DNA from: Candidatus Brocadia sp.
GTDB taxonomy: Bacteria; Planctomycetota; Brocadiia; Brocadiales; Brocadiaceae
Assembly (NCBI GenBank): GCA_021646415.1
Contig: SOEU01000005.1
Location: 113,343-177,342 of the forward strand
DNA length: 64,000 nucleotides
Direction of reading: 5' to 3'
Position numbers and translations under genes: made by a program. The notes under the pieces are model-generated. The model was not told the origin of the DNA, ran no database searches, and was given only the letters and a program-made list of their open reading frames with translations. Numbering within the stretch: the first letter of the stretch is position 1; each line of letters begins with the position of its first letter. Below are positions 38,002 to 47,989 of the stretch, piece after piece.

Positions 38002-38409
38002 ATGGACTCGATCAAACTAATACGGAACAAGCGGTTTCTTTTGATCTTTCCACTCGCCTTTTTTGGAATTATCTGGGTCTCTTTCCAGTTGGTTTATAAA
38101 ACAGAACTCCTTATACAAAACATGTACGGGGGTAATGAACCTCCTGATATTTTACAGGTCATGATGTTATATAACAAAATGACGAAGTCGGCACTAAAGC
38201 ATAATGAAATCGATTTATATTGTCATCTCTCTCAGATCCTTATGAGGATAGGAAAGAAGAAAGAAGCTGTAAAGGTATTAAACAGGCTTGTAAAGACTGT
38301 TCCGGAAAATAGAAACTTGAGGTTATCTCTTGCCATTGAGCTTCATAATCAGAAGAGGTACAGGGAAGCGGAAAAACATTTTGTCGTGCTTCTCAGGGGA
38401 AAAAATTGA
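38002..38409 (+). CDS. Small membrane-anchored TPR protein
   Basis: About 135 residues from ATG 38002. One helix (FLLIFPLAFFGIIWVSFQLV) is followed by two TPR units (LSQILMRIGKKKEAVKVLNR; AIELHNQKRYREAEKHFVVL). An upstream in-frame ATG (37924) would run through the palindrome at 37952 and is less likely. It lies between the synthase and the BcsC-like gene and may replace BcsB as an inner-membrane coupler; this is inference. Confidence 0.65.
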   Translation: MDSIKLIRNKRFLLIFPLAFFGIIWVSFQLVYKTELLIQNMYGGNEPPDILQVMMLYNKMTKSALKHNEIDLYCHLSQILMRIGKKKEAVKVLNRLVKTVPENRNLRLSLAIELHNQKRYREAEKHFVVLLRGKN

Positions 38410-38431
38410 TTGGTGCGTGAGACGCACCAAT
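38409..38431. repeat. GTGCGT palindrome (copy 3)
   Basis: A perfect palindrome ATTGGTGCGT, GAG, ACGCACCAAT. Together with the copy at 37952 it brackets the small TPR gene. Its first base is the last base of that gene's stop. Confidence 0.75.
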
Positions 38432-38452
38432 TCATAAGGAATGTAAAGGGCA

Positions 38453-41400
38453 ATGAAAAGAACGTTATTGGCTTGTATCTTTGGAATAACAACTTTTTGG
38501 CATTTGGTCGTATCTCTTGAGGCATTTGAGAAGGAAGAGGATGAATCGTTACTCTTTTTAATGGCTGCCCGAAATGCAGCGAAGGCAGGGTGGGCCAATA
38601 AAGCCATTCAACGGTATGACGCTTATCTCAGAAAAAATCCTGACGATGAGGTTGTTGTGCTGGAATTTGCAGATTTTTTGCAGGAGAGTGGACATTACCG
38701 TAAAGCAGAAGCCCATTATGATACTTTAATTCAAAGGATAGGGCATGTACTTGAGAGGAAGAATGGTTTTACAAAAAAACTTATGCTTAATGCGGCTCGA
38801 AATGCGGTCAAAAATGGAAACGTCGACCGTGCTGTGGAGTATTATAAACAGGCGTTATCATCCAATAAAGGCAATTCAAAGATTGCTGAGGAACTAGCCG
38901 GTATCTTGGCCAGGTTAGGAAGATTTGGAGAAGCCCTTGAACTGTATGAAAAGACTTTGCTACACGATCCAGAAAATTTGGAGGTATTAACTCTAAAAGT
39001 CAACCTTTTAGTACAGCTGAAAAAATATGCAGAAGCAAGGGAAACGTTAGAAAAAATTCCGTATGAGGAAAAAAGCAATCTGAAATTGCTGCGCCTCGAA
39101 GCAGATGTTGATGCATGGTCAGGAAATTACGGAAGGGCGATAGAGAAATATCAAGATTTGGTTAACCGGTTTCCGGAAAATCGTGACATTCGGTCTCACT
39201 ATATTAAGGTTCTATCATGGGCAAAGAAGTGGTCTTTGCTCCTTGATACCATACGTGAGGAAAGGGATAAAATTGAAGTTACCGATGATATTCGTTCCAC
39301 TCTGGTCGGGGCTTATTTATCATTAGGTGAAGACGAAAAGGCAATTGAGGTATGGAAAACAATTCACAGGAAATCTGATACCTGGCGCACTACTTCTTTG
39401 ATGATCGTTGACAAATTCCTTTCCCGGAGAAAACTGACGGAAGCATCGAATCTCCTCGAAGAAATTGTATCGGTCAGTAAACCTGTTCCTGAAGTTCACC
39501 TGGCAGTGAAATTAGCAATTATTTATGCCTGCCGAGAAATGCCCGGTAAGGGATTTGAAGTCCTGAATCAATTTCCCGTTTCTCCCGAGTCGAAACCTAT
39601 TATTGATATTACAAAAGCCGAGATATTGGCTTTAACAGGGCGATATGAGGATGCATTATCAATACTCCATACACTGGAAGGAGATAAAAAAGCTGGATTT
39701 CGCCCACAAATAGTAGAGCTGGAATGCTACTACGCTCTGGAGAAAGACGAAATACTCCTTGAAAAATCGTCCATGATTTTACAAAAGCTATCTATCGAAG
39801 AACGGATTGATAAGTCAAAAGTCTTAACATTGCGTGTTCTTTCGTATATACGGATGGGACTATATAAGGAGGCGGAAAAGGAGATTGAATTATTATCGGA
39901 GACGAACAAAGAAGATTTATGTCCTGCAATTCTTACGGTTTTGTTGCATGATGCTAAAAGACAGTTGAACAAATATGAGGAGTCAGTTCTGGTTTTGGGC
40001 AAGTTATTATCGGAATATTCAACGGAAACAGAAATGGTCAGACCTCAGCTTTTTGATGACGTGCCACTTTCCGCCTGGAAAGCTGCCGATGAGGTGGCCA
40101 TGCATCGGAATCAAGAGGTAACCGCTCAATATGCAAGGGCCGAATTTAAGGCAGGCAATTTTCTACAGTCTTTAGATTTATACAAAGAACTGGATGAAAA
40201 AAACAAAGACCAAAAATATAGGCTTGGAATGGTAGAATGTTATTTGAATTTGGGTAAAGAAGGGGAAGCGAACAAAGTATTTGAAGAGATTCAAATACGT
40301 AAATTGCCAGAAAAAGAAATAGTCCGTTATTGTGAAGCATTGGTTAAATTGAGGAGAAACAAACAGGCACTTTATGCCGGGTTGTCCTTACTTCCGAAAG
40401 ATATTTCAGAAAAGATCGTTGTCAAAGGGTTAACTATAATCGCAAATATTCAATCTGAGGACTATGACATTGCCAATGGAATGATGAAAAAATATCTTTC
40501 GAATCAGCCAGGAAATATGACCGTTTTTCAAGCAATCGTGGAACAGGTCGGATATTTTGACAGAGGCAGGAAAAGCAAGAACTATGAGTTTGCAAAAGAC
40601 TGGCTGTGTCAGGCAGTTGAACAATTTCCCGGTGATCCCGGACTTCGTTATCAATATGCCAGACTGCTGGCCACCCACAACGAGTATGATTTGGCCTGCG
40701 AACAATTCCTGACACTTCAAAAGAATAGTCCCAAGGATGTGAGAATTCTGCGATGGTTAGCACAGGTAAATAGTTGGAGACGTGAATATGACGAATCATT
40801 AAGGTGGTATGATTTCTATTTGAGAGAACAGCCTACTGACTTTAAACGACGCCGTGAAGTGGCCAGGGTGTATGGATGGGCTTTACGTTTAAAGGATGCC
40901 AATGAAGCTTACAAAAATCTTTGCTGGAATTATGCGGAAGATTTTGAAATATATTGGGAATGGCAGGCGAAAAGGAATAACTGGTTAGGACGAAAACAGA
41001 CTGCAATTTCTTTCTACAACAAACTGGTCGGGCGCCATCCTGAAGACACTGAAATGCTCTTCGATTTAGGTCAGATGTACTCCCAGCTTAATGTTAGCTC
41101 AAAGTCAGAAGATGCTTACAAAAATTGCTTGCCTATGCACCAGAACACAATCGTGCCTCTTTTGCTAAAGAATCGGAACGATGGAGGCATAAGCAATCTG
41201 TATGGCTTAAACAGTCGTATATCCATCAAAAAGGAAGTGGTGATGAATTTGGAAATTTTGAAATCACCCTGTTCAGGACAGACGTGGATTATTCTCCTGC
41301 AAGACTTTCTGAGGCAATGGACCTTTCGTTAGGATTGGGAAATACGATATTTAAATTTACGGAACATGGCGGTTCAACAGCCGAACATCTCACCTTACAT

Positions 41401-42072
41401 GTAAACAAGCATTTTGAGAATGGAATAGCAGCATACCTGGATGGGGAATTATCGACCTACTCCGAGAATCGCCATGAAACGGGACAGTTTGGGACGGGCG
41501 TTAATTATAGAATTTATGATATGTTTGATGTTACCTTATTGGGTGGCCGTGAGGACGTGCTGCAAAATTTCAACACCCTAGAGAATAGCCGTGGGCGTTA
41601 TTATACAGGCGGGCGTTTTGCGTGGGATATTTCACCCCATATTAATATTTCCAGTTATTTCAACGAGTATTGGTATAATGATGGTAATAATGGCACAGAG
41701 TATTATACGGTCGTTGGGTACAAATTATTTTTGTATCCAAAGATCTTTAAACTTATTGCGGAGACGTATGGCTTTGATGTAGATAAAAGACGTGATGAAT
41801 ACTGGTCGCCGGACAATTACCGCAAATATATGGGTGGTGTTGTTTGGAGACAGTATCTGGGAAGAGAGCATTTTAGCGGTGCCCCAAAACTTTATTATGA
41901 GCTTGCCATAAAACAAGGTGTGGATTCTGACGGTATTGATTTTACCGAACCAAAGTTTGAATTTGGATGGGACAACCAGAGGAGGTGGAATATAGGTTTT
42001 GAAGTAAAACCCGTACGATCAACGGTCTATGAAGAAGAGCAAGCAGATTTATTTTTTAATATTCGTTTTTAA
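38453..42072 (+). CDS. BcsC-like TPR/outer-membrane beta-barrel protein, interrupted by a frameshift
   Basis: A signal peptide (LLACIFGITTFWHLVVSLEA) is followed by about 850 residues of TPR repeats and a C-terminal beta-rich barrel ending LFFNIRF (terminal Phe typical of outer-membrane proteins). The frame breaks in an A-run at 41120-41124. One extra A would give AYKKLLAYAPEHN, a normal TPR end, and join the 38453-41332 frame to the 41125-42072 frame (about 1206 residues in all). Either a real mutation or a homopolymer error. It should export the glucan through the outer membrane. It lies 2 bp before the GH8 gene. Confidence 0.85.
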
Positions 42073-42074
42073 AA

Positions 42075-43196
42075 ATGAAAAAAAGTTTAAATTATAAGAA
42101 TATTATTTTTATATTGGGCTTCTTTTGCTTAACATGTATCGGTTGCATTACCATGAAAAGACCCCCGGAAACACAATTAGAAACTTGGTGGAAATTATAC
42201 AAAAAAAACTACATTCTCCCTGATGGACGTGTGCAGCGACCTGAACATGGTCTTGATACAGTCAGCGAAGGGCAGGCCTATGCCATGCTTTTCTCTGTTT
42301 TTCTGAATGACAAAGAAACGTTTGATTTGATTTTTGGATGGACAGAAGAACACCTTAGCAGAAGCAATAAACAGGGAGACCGTCTCCTTGCCTGGCATTG
42401 GAAGGACGGTGGAGTAAACGATTGGATGGCTGCTTCGGATGCCGATTGTGATTATGCATTTGCCCTATTGCTAGCTTCAAACCGATGGAGGGAAAATACC
42501 TATCGTGAGAAGGCTGAACTGGTGATTAACGACATTTTAAAATTCGAAACAGCACGTGGGGCTGATAATCGTCTTTTTTTGTTACCCGGTTTATGGGGTA
42601 ATGAAAAAGATGGGTACCTCATACAAAATCCATCTTATTACAGTCCGGCGGCATTTCGCTTATTTTTCGAAATAACTCAAGACCGCCGATGGTTGGATTT
42701 AACTGAGACCGGTTATTGGATTTTACATCATTCCGGCGTTCGTCTGGGTAATGTAAGCGGGTGTGGTTTGATCCCAGACTGGTGCATAGTAGATTTTCAG
42801 GGAAACATTTTGGCGATGGAAGGCAAATCAAACGATTATGGATGGGAGGCAGTCAGAATCCCAATGCGTGTAGGACTTGATCTACTCTGGAATAAGTCTG
42901 AAGAGGGGAATAAGGTTTTAGAAAAAGTGTATCATGTTTTACAGGAATCCAACTCAGATGTAGGAGAGGTAAAGGCCGTATATCGATATACGGGAGAGTC
43001 TGCGATTGAATACGGTAGTTTACCATCAGCCGCAATGGCTTTTTTTTCAGCACAGGCATTAAATACTAAAGCGGATAGATTAGAAGTTTCGTTCAGGAAT
43101 AGATTGGGCGAGAAATCTTTGATTCTCAATTATTATGGACAAAGCCTGGCATTCTTTCCCCTTGCCTTTGAAAGTGGTATTTTGAAAAGGCCATAA
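42075..43196 (+). CDS. Glycoside hydrolase family 8 endoglucanase (BcsZ-like) lipoprotein
   Basis: 373 residues. Lipoprotein signal ending CLTCIGC. The GH8 acid region is TVSEGQAYAMLF, the base region AASDADCDYAFALLLAS, and the aromatic site NPSYYSPAAFRLF. BcsZ enzymes trim nascent cellulose in the periplasm during export. It is the last gene of the exopolysaccharide cluster. Lipidation differs from most soluble BcsZ proteins. Confidence 0.9.
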   Translation: MKKSLNYKNIIFILGFFCLTCIGCITMKRPPETQLETWWKLYKKNYILPDGRVQRPEHGLDTVSEGQAYAMLFSVFLNDKETFDLIFGWTEEHLSRSNKQGDRLLAWHWKDGGVNDWMAASDADCDYAFALLLASNRWRENTYREKAELVINDILKFETARGADNRLFLLPGLWGNEKDGYLIQNPSYYSPAAFRLFFEITQDRRWLDLTETGYWILHHSGVRLGNVSGCGLIPDWCIVDFQGNILAMEGKSNDYGWEAVRIPMRVGLDLLWNKSEEGNKVLEKVYHVLQESNSDVGEVKAVYRYTGESAIEYGSLPSAAMAFFSAQALNTKADRLEVSFRNRLGEKSLILNYYGQSLAFFPLAFESGILKRP

Positions 43197-43452
43197 TTGA
43201 AAAAAAACTTTTTCTGTGACGTATTTTATTATGTAAAACAATATTTATTTATACTAAATAATTTTTCATTATTGAAATTTTCGTGGAAAATTATATAATA
43301 TTTAGTAAAGGAATTTGAGTATTTATAAATTATTTAATATTTTTAATAATGGTATACGAGAGTACAAGAGGAATTAGAGCCAGGTTAAAGGATATTCTTA
43401 AAATATTTCTGATAAAAGATTGAGCAGAATCGAGAAATGAGGGAAAGTTAGC
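43197..43452. other. AT-rich intergenic region
   Basis: About 256 bp after the endoglucanase gene, very AT-rich. No gene, terminator or clear repeat is seen. It may hold the promoter of the downstream small ORF and membrane gene. Confidence 0.5.
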
Positions 43453-43560
43453 ATGATCAACATTCCGGGACATTTTTACCATGCAGGTTATTCACATGTT
43501 TATATGGAAGAGCACTGTATGGAAAAATGTAAAAAAAGGAGGGAGGAGAAAAAATGCTAG
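43453..43560 (+). CDS. Possible 35-residue His/Cys-rich peptide
   Basis: ATG 43453 has GAGGGAAAG upstream. The product begins INIPGHFYHAGYSHVYMEEH and ends in a Cys/Lys/Arg/Glu-rich tail. It carries five His/Cys-type ligands in the first 22 residues. Its stop overlaps the start of the next gene by 7 bp, so it could be a leader that couples translation, or a metal-binding peptide. It is too short to be certain. Confidence 0.35.
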   Translation: MINIPGHFYHAGYSHVYMEEHCMEKCKKRREEKKC

Positions 43561-44387
43561 CAATTGGCTTTAGTAAGCAAGAGAAATCGTTAATTCGAAA
43601 CGTAAGAATAGGCGCCTTTCTTACTTTTATAGGGATCAATTTACGCTTTATCGTTGGTGAAATTATTAAACCTCTAATACTTTTTGATGTCATACAACCT
43701 AGCGGTCATGGTCATCACCATCATCATCGCTATGAATTTCATACACCGAATTTACCTGATATGTGCGGTGATTTTATAACGATTGTCATACTTGCATTCG
43801 CTTATTTTTTCATGACATCTTTCAGTTTTAGAAAGAATATAAAAGGCATGATGTATAGTTCCTGTGATAAGCGTTATAAATATCGTGAATCCATCCGGAA
43901 AATCAGGGATTATCTGATAGATGCAAAAAATATATTTATTGTAACAGCCGTTGGTTTTGGTTTGTATTTTTTCTCAAAATATGCTCTGACTATTGGCTTG
44001 GAGGCTTTCTCCTCTGAAGAATCAGAATCTGAAGGTATTCCTCATATACTCAATTTTTTCAATCATACAATTAAACTCCTTGCCTCTCTTGCTTTTGTCT
44101 ATGCTTATTGCAAATACATCGGCGCAAACAAATCAATTAAACCTGTCCTGTATACCTTCTTTTTCATTAAAACTTTGCTTCTTACCAATGTGCTAGGATT
44201 TGTTCATGAGTTTGATTTGGAAATGATTGCTCCCGTTTTAGATGTTATGTTACCCTGGATACTTATTTATTCAACGATTGACTTTATTGCACGGGTCAAG
44301 GCTGGCCAACGCGAAGAAATAGAATACTCTTACCTTACGTGTAAAGAAGGATTTAATGCTAACATTTTAAATAAAATCATAGAATAA
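43554..44387 (+). CDS. His-rich polytopic membrane protein, unknown
   Basis: 277 residues, about six helices. A loop after the first helix has GHGHHHHHRYEFHTPN, and another conserved-looking acidic patch is FSSEESESEGIPH. AGGAGGGAGGAG gives a very strong ribosome binding site at ATG 43554. The His run suggests divalent metal binding. I do not recognise the family. It converges on degP with an 18-bp gap. Confidence 0.65.
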   Translation: MLAIGFSKQEKSLIRNVRIGAFLTFIGINLRFIVGEIIKPLILFDVIQPSGHGHHHHHRYEFHTPNLPDMCGDFITIVILAFAYFFMTSFSFRKNIKGMMYSSCDKRYKYRESIRKIRDYLIDAKNIFIVTAVGFGLYFFSKYALTIGLEAFSSEESESEGIPHILNFFNHTIKLLASLAFVYAYCKYIGANKSIKPVLYTFFFIKTLLLTNVLGFVHEFDLEMIAPVLDVMLPWILIYSTIDFIARVKAGQREEIEYSYLTCKEGFNANILNKIIE

Positions 44388-44404
44388 TCGCGCTCTTGTA
44401 AGAT

Positions 44405-45913
44405 TTATTTTAACGTTACAAAGCCCTTATTCTTTACATAAACACTTATTGGCATATCTTTCTCTAAGAATTCGTCCATAAGGGCCATGAATTCTGGAAC
44501 AGAATTTACCTCTTTTGTACCGACTTTTGTGATCAAATCACCGGGACTTATCCCAGCACGCTCGGCGGGGCTTCCTACTTCGACATCGACAACCAAAACA
44601 CCACTCTCGCCTTCAAAACCCAGTGATTTTGCAATTGCAGGATTTAAATCATTGACCACTAATCCTAAAGAAAATTTTGTAGGTTCATCTAATTTCCGAA
44701 TAGCAAGGTAAGTTTTCCCTGCGAGGTCTTCCGGCTGTCGTTCCACCATAACCTCTAATGCGCTTTCTACCCCGTTGCGTACGATCTTTACAATAATCTT
44801 TTCGTCCACCTTTGCACGACGAATGGCCTGCTGCAGATCCGTGGTACCACCGATTTTCTTTCCGTCTATCTCTGAAATTACGTCGCCTGGGGAGATGCCC
44901 GCCTTTGATGCAGGAGTATCACTCCACACCTCTAAAACAAAGGCCCCTTTTTCCGATGATAAGTCAAAACGACTGATAATTTCTTTTTTATCTCTTAAGC
45001 CAAGCGTCATAGCCAACTCATCATTAATATCATGGGTTCCTACCCCTAAATATCCTCTTACAACACTCCCGGTGGCTACAATGGTTTCAACAGTTTCTTT
45101 TGCAATACTAGCAGAAATTGCGAATCCTACACCCTGGAATCCGCCTGACCGGGTTGCAATGGCGGTATTTACCCCAATTAATTCTCCCCTGAGGTTGACA
45201 AGCGGTCCGCCGCTATTACCAGGATTAATGGCCGCATCCGTTTGGAAAAAATCTTCGTAAATAAAAGGCAGTTCAAACGGAATGACATGGGTTCTCCCTT
45301 TCGCACTGATAATACCCGCAGAAACTGTTTGCTGATATCCGAAGGGGCTACCGATGGCAATAACCCAATCGCCTACCTGCACATCTTCTGAATTACCAAA
45401 TTCGAGAGGAAGGAAATCCTCTCCTTCTATTTTAATGACTGCAATGTCTGTATTCGGATCAATCCCAACAATTTTGACATCCTTATATTGTTCTCCATCG
45501 TAAGTAACCACGGTAATTTCATCTTCAGCAAAACCGACGATAACATGATTATTCGTTAAAATGTAACCACGTTCATCGATAATAATTCCTGAACCCAACC
45601 CTTTTTTGGGTAGATTTTCCGCGTGAGGGTCATGTTTCGGAGAAAAATTTTGGTAGGGTGGCAAAGGTTCTGTTTCCTTGCCAAACTTCGGATGGTCTTT
45701 TTTCTCAGTACTGAGACTGACAACCGATGGGCTGACGAGTTGTGCAACTTTTCTAAAAGTTTGAATAAGCGGATCGGTGGCCTTCTCGAGATCCAGAAGT
45801 TCTTTCTTTAATTTGTCAGTTTCAATCTTCTGATTAGCAAAGAGAGAACTACTATACACGAAAAAGAGGCAGCTTACCACCCACCACAAAGTGAATGATT
45901 TTGTATCTTTCAT
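44405..45913 (-). CDS. DegP/HtrA-type periplasmic serine protease
   Basis: 502 residues. Signal peptide, then a trypsin-like domain with catalytic His (LTNNHVIVGF), Asp (DPNTDIAVIK) and Ser (NPGNSGGPLVN). Two PDZ domains follow (SDTPASKAGISPGDVISEID; VGSPAERAGISPGDLITKVG). It degrades or chaperones misfolded envelope proteins. It overlaps the upstream small membrane gene by 4 bp. This is a Do-type, two-PDZ enzyme. Confidence 0.94.
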   Translation of the reverse strand: MKDTKSFTLWWVVSCLFFVYSSSLFANQKIETDKLKKELLDLEKATDPLIQTFRKVAQLVSPSVVSLSTEKKDHPKFGKETEPLPPYQNFSPKHDPHAENLPKKGLGSGIIIDERGYILTNNHVIVGFAEDEITVVTYDGEQYKDVKIVGIDPNTDIAVIKIEGEDFLPLEFGNSEDVQVGDWVIAIGSPFGYQQTVSAGIISAKGRTHVIPFELPFIYEDFFQTDAAINPGNSGGPLVNLRGELIGVNTAIATRSGGFQGVGFAISASIAKETVETIVATGSVVRGYLGVGTHDINDELAMTLGLRDKKEIISRFDLSSEKGAFVLEVWSDTPASKAGISPGDVISEIDGKKIGGTTDLQQAIRRAKVDEKIIVKIVRNGVESALEVMVERQPEDLAGKTYLAIRKLDEPTKFSLGLVVNDLNPAIAKSLGFEGESGVLVVDVEVGSPAERAGISPGDLITKVGTKEVNSVPEFMALMDEFLEKDMPISVYVKNKGFVTLK

Positions 45914-46128
45914 GGTTTGTTTGTTGGAACTTTTAATTTATAAACTAAATATCCGCTTCCTGCAAAGATACATAAATCTACAAAGAAAGTTAAAATGACC
46001 ACCTTTTTTGCGTGTGCAGGATTTTTTGTTCTATGTACTCTTGCGATAGCGTTAAAAGTCACATATATAATCAAAATATATATCAGGCACAGGCTTATAA
46101 TCAAGGATATTTTCTTTAATGGTTTCAT
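45910..46128 (-). CDS. Small two-helix membrane protein
   Basis: About 72 residues with two helices (ISLIISLCLIYILIIYVTF; VVILTFFVDLCIFAGSGYLV) separated by a basic loop. Its stop overlaps the DegP start (ATGA), so the two are translated together. Unknown family. It may help localise or modulate the protease. Confidence 0.6.
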   Translation of the reverse strand: MKPLKKISLIISLCLIYILIIYVTFNAIARVHRTKNPAHAKKVVILTFFVDLCIFAGSGYLVYKLKVPTNKP

Positions 46129-46260
46129 TGATGAGCACAACAGATGTTAACGTCTCTTTTTATGGAATCGGTGGAGGTGTGGTCTTCTCTTTCCCCCCCT
46201 TTCATGCCTAACTTCATTATTTCCAATCAATTAGATAACTCAATTTCGGTCTTTTTATTG

Positions 46261-46611
46261 TTATCCATCCGTTTTGTTAATATCATCTTCCATGTCTTCG
46301 TAATCGGTCTTTAGGCTACTGGTAGATCTTTTAAGTTCCTTAACAACTTCTTCTATGTCTTCAACCTTTTGCTGAATATCCTTCCTGAAGGTTTTCATAT
46401 CGTCCATTTCATTATGGAGTTCATTCCCATCAACTACGAGCAATGAAATAGATCTGGACAAATCGTCTACCTTTTTCCCTAAAGTTTGCGTTGTCTTAGA
46501 CAGCTCGATTATTCTACGGTCGATATCCCTCAACTTTTCCTGAGAAATGGTACCGCATCCGACAAAGAAAATCAGTAACAGCCAAGCATAATTTATTAGG
46601 TGTCTTCTCAT
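46261..46611 (-). CDS. Coiled-coil lipoprotein
   Basis: About 116 residues from ATG 46611. Lipobox LLIFFVGCG, then an almost continuous coiled coil (DIDRRIIELSKTTQTLGKKV; KVEDIEEVVKELKRSTSSLK). Envelope-anchored spacer or scaffold type, like Lpp or YbgF N-termini. It lies upstream of the small membrane protein and DegP genes on the same strand. Confidence 0.65.
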   Translation of the reverse strand: MRRHLINYAWLLLIFFVGCGTISQEKLRDIDRRIIELSKTTQTLGKKVDDLSRSISLLVVDGNELHNEMDDMKTFRKDIQQKVEDIEEVVKELKRSTSSLKTDYEDMEDDINKTDG

Positions 46612-46629
46612 TTTTCTATAATTGCACAA

Positions 46630-46713
46630 TTATAGTTTAATTATGTATAAACACAAAAACAAATTTGTCGTAAAAGGGAACTTTTTTTTCGTCAAATATG
46701 TTTTAATAAGCAT
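46630..46713 (-). CDS. Possible 27-residue leader peptide
   Basis: ATG 46713 with AAGGAG 7 nt upstream encodes LIKTYLTKKKFPFTTNLFLC and a short tail, ending just before the coiled-coil lipoprotein region. The Shine-Dalgarno is better than that of the following gene. It may be a leader or chance. Confidence 0.25.
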   Translation of the reverse strand: MLIKTYLTKKKFPFTTNLFLCLYIIKL

Positions 46714-46728
46714 AATTGTTCTCCTTTT

Positions 46729-46777
46729 AGCAAGCTGATTTTTCGCTTTCCTCCTTTTCTTCGAAAATCAGCTTGCT
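46729..46777. promoter_or_regulatory. Long hairpin with purine-rich loop
   Basis: Perfect 14-bp arms AGCAAGCTGATTTT and AAAATCAGCTTGCT enclose about 21 nt. On the minus strand the loop reads GAAAAGGAGGAAAG. No T-run follows on either strand. It separates two minus-strand genes and could block or process read-through. Confidence 0.65.
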
Positions 46778-46787
46778 ATTCCTTTCT

Positions 46788-47120
46788 CTAGAGGTAGATA
46801 TCCAAAAAAGAACCCACAAGTTCTCTGCGTAGATTCTTTTCTGTATTTGCCAAGTTAGGCTGTTTTACTGTTTGAATATCTTTTCCAGATGATTTCCTTT
46901 TGCTATCTTCGACAAGTTGAATAGATACATCATTTTTTTTCTGAATCTTTTCCAGATTCGACAAATTTGTACCCTTAAGTATATTGATGTTATGAGTATG
47001 GTTGTCCAATACCTCTTTTTTAAAATCAAGATGATTATTTTCTTTTTGTGTTGCACCTGCTGATAATCTTTTAATTTGCTCGAGAAGTTTGGATGCCGAA
47101 GGATTTATATTATTTACCAT
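46788..47120 (-). CDS. Small Lys/Asn-rich hypothetical protein
   Basis: 110 residues, polar, no membrane segment. The N-terminus VNNINPSASKLLEQIKRLSA and the helical C-terminus AELNLRREL-like (NTEKNLRRELVGSF) are vaguely like flagellar anti-sigma or chaperone proteins, but no family is recognised. AAGAGGAAGG lies upstream of the ATG. Confidence 0.45.
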   Translation of the reverse strand: MVNNINPSASKLLEQIKRLSAGATQKENNHLDFKKEVLDNHTHNINILKGTNLSNLEKIQKKNDVSIQLVEDSKRKSSGKDIQTVKQPNLANTEKNLRRELVGSFLDIYL

Positions 47121-47632
47121 ATATGCCTTCCTCTTGAATGAGATTATGAAATTAATAGCGTATAAAATTAGCGATTTTTATGCCTAAATTGAGATTTAGT
47201 CATAGAAAAACGTTCAATTTGTGCAGTCAATAATGATGTTTGTTTTTTTTAAAAAATATTTATTTTTTAGATAACCCATTATTTTCATAACTACTTTTAT
47301 ATAATAATATTACAATTTTATCAATTTCTGCCCACGCATCTTCATCTCAAGGGAGGGTGATTGGGCTGTGACATTTCGTTATAGAAAAGGTATAGATTTA
47401 TTGTAATTTGTTTACTAAATAATGGTTTGTTATTATAATTCATACAAATGCGTTGTGAAATTCAACCAATATATAATGATTTGTTGAGTTGTATTTTTAC
47501 GTTTAAAATGGTATAATAATTTAGAAAATTAATGAAGATGATTCTAAGTGAGAATGTGATTAAATTATTACCAAAATTGATAAAGTACGGTGATTTTCGA
47601 TTATTTGAATTCAGAAACGTTTAATTAAGATA
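47121..47632. other. AT-rich region upstream of tmRNA
   Basis: 512 bp without a gene. Two candidate promoters face the tmRNA. One is TTGTAT, about 16 bp, TATAAT near 47490-47520. The other is TTGATA at 47578, 17 bp, ATTATT at 47601, about 25 bp from the mature 5' end. I see nothing else in it. Confidence 0.45.
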
Positions 47633-47988
47633 GGGGGCGAAAGGATTCGACCGGACAGGTTGAGGTATAGGTGGCGTATTGAGGTTGTCAGGCGGCCTCA
47701 TTAAAAACCTGGCAAAATGATTTAAATGCCGAATATCCAATGGCAATGGCTGCTTAATTGACAGCCACGTTTCATTATCCTTACCTGCGAGGGTAATGAA
47801 ACGACGACTAGCAGGTTAGTTTAGTCCTTTTGGTAGGTGAGGATTGAATGAACCCTTAAACCTAGCTGGTTATCAGAAACCCTGTCTATTGGGGTTCCAG
47901 ATGACGAGATGCAAAAAATAGACTATATACGTAGAAGCCTATGCTGAAATGTCCAGGGACGCGGGTTCAATTCCCGCCGCCTCCACCA
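47633..47988 (+). ncRNA. ssrA: tmRNA (transfer-messenger RNA)
   Basis: The 5' end GGGGGCGAAAGGATTCGACC and the 3' T-arm/acceptor GGTTCAATTCCCGCCGCCTC plus encoded ACCA form the tRNA-like domain; GGGGGCG pairs with CGCCTCC. The tag frame ends ...NDLNAEYPMAMAA then TAA at about 47753, a non-polar AMAA degron in place of the common ALAA. The resume codon is probably a GCG/GCC Ala near 47693. Length of 356 nt is typical. It rescues stalled ribosomes with SmpB. Its 3' end is the attachment site of the adjacent island. Confidence 0.95.
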
Positions 47989-47989
47989 T
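47961..47989. other. attL core repeat
   Basis: 29 bp covering the T-arm and acceptor end of tmRNA, starting GCGGGTTCAATTCCC and ending CCTCCACCAT. Integration here preserves the tmRNA sequence. Confidence 0.92.

Noticed and set aside
41120..41127. Programmed frameshift in the BcsC-like gene
   Set aside because: CAAAAAT does not form an X XXY YYZ slippery site in the reading frame; mutation or read error is more likely.
35478..42072. Alginate (Alg44/AlgK) type system
   Set aside because: The GT2-PilZ fusion and GH8 neighbour fit cellulose-like synthesis; no alginate-modifying genes are present.
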